The translations under genes and the position numbers were made by a program. A DNA stretch of 64,000 nt from Oscillospiraceae bacterium (GTDB taxonomy: Bacteria; Bacillota; Clostridia; Oscillospirales; Oscillospiraceae), in the NCBI GenBank assembly GCA_017429835.1, contig JAFROD010000048.1, positions 1 to 64,000 on the forward strand, written 5' to 3'. The notes below the pieces were generated by a model. The model was given only the letters and a program-made list of their open reading frames with translations. It had not been told where the DNA came from and made no database searches. Below are positions 58,878 through 64,000 of the stretch, piece by piece. The stretch's first letter is position 1. Every line of letters begins with the position of its first letter.

Positions 58878-59249
58878 ATGGTCGATTTTGAGCTTGGCGC
58901 GGTGCAGGAGCGGTTTGCCGCGCTCGTGTGGGCGCATGAGCCCGTCGGCTCGGGGGAGCTGGTCAAGATCTGTGAGCGGGAGCTGCACTGGAAAAAGCCG
59001 ACCACCTACACGGTGCTGCGGAAGCTCTGCGAGAAAGGACTGCTGCAAAACGAGAACGGGGTCGTGACCTCGCGGGTCTCGCGGGAGGAATTCTACTCCG
59101 CAAAGAGCGAGCAGGTGATCTCGGAATCGTTCGAGGGCTCGCTGCCCGCCTTCGTCGCGGCGTTCATCTCACGGCAGCAGCTTTCGGCGCAGGAGGCGGA
59201 CGAGATCCAGCGCATGATCGACGCCTTCCGGAAGGAGGGAACGCCGTGA
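58878..59249 (+). CDS. blaI: BlaI/MecI/CopY-family repressor
   Basis: 123 residues; ATG 58878 follows GGAGGTCTGCCCT. The winged helix is ALVWAHEPVGSGELVKICER and WKKPTTYTVLRKLCEKGLLQ, with a helical dimerisation tail. Relatives are cleaved when the partner BlaR1 is activated. The cleavage-prone Asn-Phe of classical BlaI is not obvious; candidate sites lie in SESFEGSLPAF. The stop overlaps the blaR1 GTG start (GTGA). Confidence 0.9.
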   Translation: MVDFELGAVQERFAALVWAHEPVGSGELVKICERELHWKKPTTYTVLRKLCEKGLLQNENGVVTSRVSREEFYSAKSEQVISESFEGSLPAFVAAFISRQQLSAQEADEIQRMIDAFRKEGTP

Positions 59250-61984
59250 GCACGGTCTTTCTCAAGCTCCTGAACATGAGCATCACGGCAAGCTGGCTGA
59301 TTCTCGCGGTGCTTGCCGCGCGGCTGCTTTTGAAGAAAGCGCCGAAGTGGATCGTCTGTCTGCTCTGGGGACTTGCCGCGCTGCGCCTGCTGCTCCCATT
59401 TTCCCTGCAGAGTGTGCTCAGCGTGGTGCCCAGCGCGGAAACGGTACCCGCGGACATCGTCGTTTCGCCCCAACCGACGATCCATACCGGAATTGCCGTT
59501 GTGAACAACACGGTCAATCCGATCATCACAGAGACCCTTGCGCCGACACCTGCGGCGAGCGTCAATCCGATGCAGACCGTCGTTTTCGTCGCATCCGTCG
59601 TCTGGGCGGTCGGCGTTGCAGCCATGCTCCTTTACGCGCTGATCAGCTTCCTGCGGCTGCGGAAAACCGTCGCCGCGTGCGTGCCGGTCGAGAAGCGCGT
59701 TTTCGCCTGCGATGAGATCAAAACGCCCTTCATCCTCGGCGTATTTCGTCCGAACATCTACGTTCCGTCCGCCATGCGTGGGGAAACGCTGGACTGTGTC
59801 CTCCTCCATGAAAGGGCGCATCTGTGCCGCCGCGATCACTGGTGGAAGCCCGTTGGATATCTCCTGCTGAGCGTCTACTGGTTCAACCCGCTGTGCTGGG
59901 TCGCCTATCTTCTGCTCTGCCGCGATATTGAAATGGCGTGCGACGAAAAGGTCGTCCGCGACATGGACCGCGACAGCGTGGCGGCGTATTCGCAGGCGCT
60001 TCTGGACTGCGGCGTTCAAAGAAAGTCCGTTGCCGCTTGCCCGCTTGCCTTCGGCGAGGTCGGCGTGAAGCAGCGCGTCAAGGGGATTCTGAATTATAAA
60101 AAACCCGCGTTCTGGATCATTCTGATCGCCCTTCTCGTGTGCGTCGTGATCGCCGTCTGCCTGCTGACCGACCCGCGCTCGGACGAACCGCCGACGGAGA
60201 GCACAAACGAATCGTCAGCAGAGAGTACGAGCGAATCGCTGCCGGAAGTCCCTTGGAACACCTGCGTGATTCGTGACCTTCAATATGCTTCCGGAACGTA
60301 TTTTTGCGTTATCCGTTCTGACGCTACGCTGATATTTGCCGCAACTGATTCGTTTACCTCCATCTCGGCGTTTCTTGATAACAAAGACCCGCATCTGATC
60401 AGAGCGGAAGAGAAAAAACTCACGGCGGAAGAATTCAAGGAATTCACCGCACTGTTGGACGCAGTTTACGAAAACGGAACGCTCGAGCCTGCGCCGGAGC
60501 CGGATGAAAGCCGGCGTACCGGGATTGTCTGTGGCTCGGAATGCAGTTTCTGGTTGGACGGCGCGGAGATTGGCCCATATAATCTCGTCGCTTATAACGA
60601 CTATCCTCCCGAAGAATACAGCAAGCTGCTGGACTGGATGCGGGAGCAATACAACAGCGCAGTGTTTTCAAAGAATGATCAAGCAATGGGAAATGCTGCT
60701 CCTGCCGCAGTAAGATGGTTCGATGTCCTGCATGGAGACGACCGATGGAGCGGCACGAAACAGATCACGATCGACGCATATCCGGACGCCGTCTTTGAGT
60801 GCAATCCCAGTACGGTAACGGCCATCGTCGATCACACGCCCACAGAGCTGCTGAACGGAATGCCGATTCATAGCGTGTACGTCTGCGACCTGAACGGCGA
60901 CGGCGCGCCGGAGATCTGCGCTACGGTCAGCTACGGCTCCGGCATGATCGATACAAGGCTCAGGGTGCATGAAATGAAGTCGGGCGTTACCTATGAGCTC
61001 TCCGCAAGAGGCAAGTTTGATTATTGCCTGAATCTGCGAGACGGCAGCATGATCGTGGAAAAGCGCAGATATAGGGGGCAGGAAACGATTGCGACCGGAA
61101 GGCTGAGATTAGAGGAGGACGGCCTGCATCTCCTCCTTGACGCGCCCGATCCGCACGAGGACAGCGACGCGGAACGAGAGCAATATGCCGCGCAGCAATA
61201 CGCAACAGAGACATTTGTCTATGTTTTACCCGGCTCGAACCTGATCCCGATGCATACCGACAACGTGTATTACTGCGATCTGAACGGCGACGGAGTGCCG
61301 GAGCGGTGCGCAAACGCTTCGGTTGGCTCCGGTTTTGTGGATGAAAGGATCTGCGTGTATGACGGTCTGACCGGCGTTGAGTATGAGCTGTCTGCCCGGG
61401 GCGAGTTCGATTATCGGATCAGTCAGCAAATCGGAGAACAACTGATCGTGCAGAAACGCAGATACAATGAGCAGGAAGTCATTGAGCTCGGCACGCTGGA
61501 GCTGGTGGGAGACGTTTTGCGCTTCGTGCCCATGAATCCGGCTCAAAACATAACGGAACTGCTCACCCGCATCTATACAGACGACGAGCTGACGGCGATC
61601 ACTCAGTTTAAGGGAACGCTTTCGGAGCTGGGTCAGAAATACCCGATTGAATGTCTGCGGGAAGTCGGTTCCGGGAGCATGCTTTATGCCGTTTATCGGA
61701 GCGAAAGCAACGTGACGCTGCTCTATTTCGATCGGAACGGGGAGCAGCAGGGAATACCGAACAAGTATCACATGGCGCACACGACAGAGGAATTCCAAAC
61801 GCTGCAAGTCGGCGATACGCTGGACGACGTCAGAACGTTCGACCCCGACGGCATCTATCTGTGGCTGTATACCGGCGTGCAGCTGCCTCCTGTTTCAATG
61901 CACTGCACGACGGACGGCTATTTGGTTTATATCGTATATAATGAAGACAACGTTGTGACAAAAATCGGAGTCCGCATGATTTAA
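59246..61984 (+). CDS. BlaR1-like M56 metallopeptidase with non-penicillin-binding sensor tail
   Basis: 912 residues from GTG 59246, after GGAGGGAAC. The N-terminal membrane part contains the M56 zinc motif LLHERAHLCRRDHWW near residue 188 and the downstream ligand in EMACDEKVVRD. After the last helix (AFWIILIALLVCVVIAVCLL) classical BlaR1 has a penicillin-binding domain; here there is no SxxK serine site. Instead there is a Ser/Thr/Glu linker, an unknown domain (about 340-470) and two related segments with VCDLNGDGAPEICATVSYGS and YCDLNGDGVPERCANASVGS, which resemble FG-GAP/VCBS calcium-binding repeats. The sensed signal is therefore probably not a beta-lactam. Confidence 0.88.
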   Translation: MSTVFLKLLNMSITASWLILAVLAARLLLKKAPKWIVCLLWGLAALRLLLPFSLQSVLSVVPSAETVPADIVVSPQPTIHTGIAVVNNTVNPIITETLAPTPAASVNPMQTVVFVASVVWAVGVAAMLLYALISFLRLRKTVAACVPVEKRVFACDEIKTPFILGVFRPNIYVPSAMRGETLDCVLLHERAHLCRRDHWWKPVGYLLLSVYWFNPLCWVAYLLLCRDIEMACDEKVVRDMDRDSVAAYSQALLDCGVQRKSVAACPLAFGEVGVKQRVKGILNYKKPAFWIILIALLVCVVIAVCLLTDPRSDEPPTESTNESSAESTSESLPEVPWNTCVIRDLQYASGTYFCVIRSDATLIFAATDSFTSISAFLDNKDPHLIRAEEKKLTAEEFKEFTALLDAVYENGTLEPAPEPDESRRTGIVCGSECSFWLDGAEIGPYNLVAYNDYPPEEYSKLLDWMREQYNSAVFSKNDQAMGNAAPAAVRWFDVLHGDDRWSGTKQITIDAYPDAVFECNPSTVTAIVDHTPTELLNGMPIHSVYVCDLNGDGAPEICATVSYGSGMIDTRLRVHEMKSGVTYELSARGKFDYCLNLRDGSMIVEKRRYRGQETIATGRLRLEEDGLHLLLDAPDPHEDSDAEREQYAAQQYATETFVYVLPGSNLIPMHTDNVYYCDLNGDGVPERCANASVGSGFVDERICVYDGLTGVEYELSARGEFDYRISQQIGEQLIVQKRRYNEQEVIELGTLELVGDVLRFVPMNPAQNITELLTRIYTDDELTAITQFKGTLSELGQKYPIECLREVGSGSMLYAVYRSESNVTLLYFDRNGEQQGIPNKYHMAHTTEEFQTLQVGDTLDDVRTFDPDGIYLWLYTGVQLPPVSMHCTTDGYLVYIVYNEDNVVTKIGVRMI

Positions 61985-62005
61985 CGCCGCACCGATGCGG
62001 CATAA

Positions 62006-62031
62006 AAAAGGGACGCGCCTGCGTCCCTTTT
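62006..62031. terminator. Bidirectional terminator between blaR1-like gene and nagA
   Basis: AAAAGGGACGC pairs with GCGTCCCTTTT, with A/T runs on both sides. Confidence 0.8.
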
Positions 62032-62040
62032 CTATATCTT

Positions 62041-63165
62041 TTACAGCTTCTTGCCCGCGAGGTAGACTGCCTTGCGGTTGAGCTCCGCGTCGCAGACCAC
62101 GAAGTCCGCGATCTTGCCGTCTGCGATCGAGCCGACCTCTTTGAGGCAGCCGAGCTGCCGCGCGGGGTTGTAAGTCGCGGCGCGGATCGCGTCCTCCCGC
62201 GGGATGCCGAAGGAGACCGCGCGCTGCATGCATTCAAAGAGATTGGTCGCGGAGCCCGCGATCGTGCCGTCCTCCAGACGGGCGATGCCGTCCTTCAGGA
62301 AGACCTGCTGGCCGCCGAGCTCGTACTCGCCGTCAGGCATGCCGCAGCAGCGCAGAGAGTCGGAGATCAGCACCATGCGCGCCGCGCCGAAGATGCGGAA
62401 CGCCAGCCGCACCGAGGCGGGATGGACGTGCTGGCCGTCGGAGATCAGCTCCGCGCTGACCGTTTCGGCCTCCGCGGCGGCGGCGATCACGCCGGGCTTG
62501 CGGTGGTGGATCGAGGGCATGGCATTGTACAGGTGCGTCAGGTGGGTCACGCCGGCGGCGACGCCTTTGCGCGCGGCGTCGTAGTCCGCGTCGGTGTGGG
62601 CGATCGAAACGGTGCAGAGCGCCTTCGCCTTGCGAATGAAGTCCTCCGCGCCCTCCAGCTCCGGCGCGACGTCGACGATCCTGACCAGACCGCCGCAGCC
62701 GTCGTAGAGCGCCTTGAACGCTTCAAAATCGGGGTTGCGGAGGTACGCGCCGTTCTGCGCGCCCTTTTTCTTTTCGGAGAAGAAGGGACCTTCCATTTGG
62801 ATTCCGCGCAGGGCCGCGCCGTCGTCGGGACGGGCGTCCGCGTAGGCGCGCGCCGTGGCGAACGCGGCGGCGAGCGTTTCATAGGGGAGGGTCATCGAAG
62901 CGGGCGCGAACGAGGTCACGCCGTTCTTTGCCAGATACTTTGCCATGGCGACCACGCCCTCGAGCTTTCCGTCGGAAAAGTCCGCGCCGGAGTTGCCGTG
63001 CGTATGCACGTCGATCAGGCCGGGAATGACGTACGCGCCGCCGAGGTCGATCGCGTCGGGTGCGGCGTCGGCGAGCACGCTGCAGAATCTGCCGTTTTCG
63101 ACGGAAAAATTACCGTGCGCAAAGCGGAACTGTTCGGTATAAATCCATGCGTTTTTGAAATTCAT
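62041..63165 (-). CDS. nagA: N-acetylglucosamine-6-phosphate deacetylase
   Basis: 374 residues; ATG 63165 follows AAAAGAGG. Amidohydrolase motifs are IDVHTHGNSGADFSDGK, LRGIQMEGPFFSEKKKGAQN (metal Glu), VSIAHTDADYDAA, GVTHLTHLYNAMPSIHHRKP and MVLISDSLRCCGMPDGEYEL (catalytic Asp). It removes acetate from GlcNAc-6-P during amino-sugar or cell-wall recycling. It follows a ROK-family gene on the same strand, a common sugar-use pairing. Confidence 0.95.
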   Translation of the reverse strand: MNFKNAWIYTEQFRFAHGNFSVENGRFCSVLADAAPDAIDLGGAYVIPGLIDVHTHGNSGADFSDGKLEGVVAMAKYLAKNGVTSFAPASMTLPYETLAAAFATARAYADARPDDGAALRGIQMEGPFFSEKKKGAQNGAYLRNPDFEAFKALYDGCGGLVRIVDVAPELEGAEDFIRKAKALCTVSIAHTDADYDAARKGVAAGVTHLTHLYNAMPSIHHRKPGVIAAAAEAETVSAELISDGQHVHPASVRLAFRIFGAARMVLISDSLRCCGMPDGEYELGGQQVFLKDGIARLEDGTIAGSATNLFECMQRAVSFGIPREDAIRAATYNPARQLGCLKEVGSIADGKIADFVVCDAELNRKAVYLAGKKL

Positions 63166-63184
63166 AAAATATCCTCTTTTCTGA

Positions 63185-63218
63185 AAAATGGCATTCCGAG
63201 AAATCGAAATGCCATTTT
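63185..63218 (-). terminator. Terminator or attenuator between the ROK gene and nagA
   Basis: AAAATGGCATT pairs with AATGCCATTTT, followed on the minus strand by a T-run. nagA starts 20 bp beyond it, so it may reduce nagA expression relative to the ROK gene. Confidence 0.6.
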
Positions 63219-63223
63219 GCTGT

Positions 63224-64000
63224 TTATTTCTTTGCTTCGGGCAGGCTTGCCGCGGCGACGGACTGACCGACGCGGCGGGTCTTCTCGTCCGGCAGCATGA
63301 CGCGGACTTTTGCCGCAAGCTCCGGATATTCGTCCTGCAGGATCGCAAGGCAGTTGTCGAGCACGATGCTGCCGCCGACGCCGGACATGACGCGCCCGAG
63401 GACGATCATGTGGTGCACGTCGTAGAAGCGGCAGTAGAGCTTTATCGTATGAGCAAGGTACGCGCCGATGGAAGCAAAAATCTTCCGTGCGCGCTCGTCG
63501 CCCTTTTCCACGAGCGACTGCACCGCCTTGAGCTTTTCGGCGGGGGTCAGGCTGTCGTCAAGCGCAATGCCCGCTTTCGGCGCGAGCTTGATGACCGCGT
63601 CCTGCGAGAAGTACTTGCAGCCGACGCCGATGTCGGTCGACCATTCGTCCGCCATCGCGCCTTCGAACAGGTCGACGGGCGCAAAGGCAAGCTCGTTGAG
63701 CCAGCCGAGGACGTTGCCGTCCGCGTCGACGTAGCCGACCGCCTCGCTCGTACCCATCGCCATGCCCATGACGGAGCCGACCTCCATGCCCATCGCGCCG
63801 GCAAGGGCGGTCACGTCGCCGTCGTTCGCCACGACGATGGGAACGTCGCCCAGCTCCTTCGCGGCGCGGTCATAGATCGACTTGACCAGCTCGCGCTTTT
63901 CTCTGGGAACGCTGATGAACAGGGAGGAGACCATCGGGCTGTTGCCGATGAACACGCCTGCGGAGGAAACGCCGATGCCGTCCACGCGCGGCATTTTGGA
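63224..64000 (-). CDS. ROK-family protein (5' end cut by window edge)
   Basis: The frame stays open through base 64000, so the N-terminus is outside the window; the ATG at 63994 is internal (SKMPRVDGIGVSSAGVFIGN). Seen here are IVVANDGDVTALAGAMGMEV, VMGMAMGTSEAVGYVDADG and HHMIVLGRVMSGVGGSIVLD, in line with the ROK sugar kinase/regulator fold. The Cys-rich ROK zinc motif is not present in the visible part. Paired with nagA, it may phosphorylate an amino sugar. ROK is more likely than a transcriptional repressor, but the N-terminus is needed. Confidence 0.8.
   Translation of the reverse strand, partial: SKMPRVDGIGVSSAGVFIGNSPMVSSLFISVPREKRELVKSIYDRAAKELGDVPIVVANDGDVTALAGAMGMEVGSVMGMAMGTSEAVGYVDADGNVLGWLNELAFAPVDLFEGAMADEWSTDIGVGCKYFSQDAVIKLAPKAGIALDDSLTPAEKLKAVQSLVEKGDERARKIFASIGAYLAHTIKLYCRFYDVHHMIVLGRVMSGVGGSIVLDNCLAILQDEYPELAAKVRVMLPDEKTRRVGQSVAAASLPEAKK

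Overview
The window comes from a GC-rich, low-oxygen Gram-positive bacterium, most likely a gut clostridium of the Oscillospirales type. Pointers are strong AGGAGG ribosome binding sites, S-layer homology (SLH) domains, a BlaI/BlaR1 pair, YfhO membrane proteins, a flavodiiron-rubredoxin protein, SpoIIAA/SpoIIE-type domains and NADP-type glutamate dehydrogenase. This is inference from gene content; no rRNA is present.

Layout. 1-7.7 kb is chromosomal: an SLH-anchored repeat protein cut by the window edge, then a three-gene signalling operon (7TM sensor, histidine kinase, LuxR-type regulator). 7.8-35.4 kb is a double mobile-element insertion at a tRNA-Leu(CAG) gene. Three copies of the 56-bp tRNA 3' half (7813, 27679, 35389) bound two elements. 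Element A (about 19.9 kb) is an integrative mobilizable element with a MobV relaxase, a candidate oriT, excisionase and tyrosine integrase, an AbiE toxin-antitoxin pair and an IS481-type insertion. Its cargo has the parts of a partner-switching pathway: a STAS anti-sigma-antagonist, two MATE exporters each fused to an RsbW/SpoIIAB-like ATPase domain, and a SpoIIE phosphatase remnant, together with a histidine-acid-phosphatase/HAD fusion, two glyoxalase-fold proteins and a Gfo/Idh-type protein. Element B (about 7.7 kb) has its own integrase, a resolvase, a WYL regulator, a helically phased repeat array and a cassette of mostly unrecognised small genes. Only the distal tRNA-Leu (35392-35476) is intact and has a promoter; the middle copy is disrupted.

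35.5-64 kb is chromosomal again. It holds a decayed SLH fragment, three paralogous lipoproteins, a translationally coupled operon around a 1546-residue HD/helical-repeat/NadD-like/GNAT-like/phosphoribosyltransferase-like protein with a dehydrogenase and a flavodoxin-fold reductase, then gdhA, a flavodiiron protein, an ion transporter, a pyridoxal kinase with two YfhO proteins, a lipid kinase, 5-formyl-THF cyclo-ligase, BlaI/BlaR1 with an unusual sensor tail, and nagA plus a ROK protein (5' end cut by the window edge).

The best candidates for undescribed biology are the exporter-coupled partner-switching block in element A, the giant multidomain operon at 39-46 kb, and the unrecognised cassette of element B.
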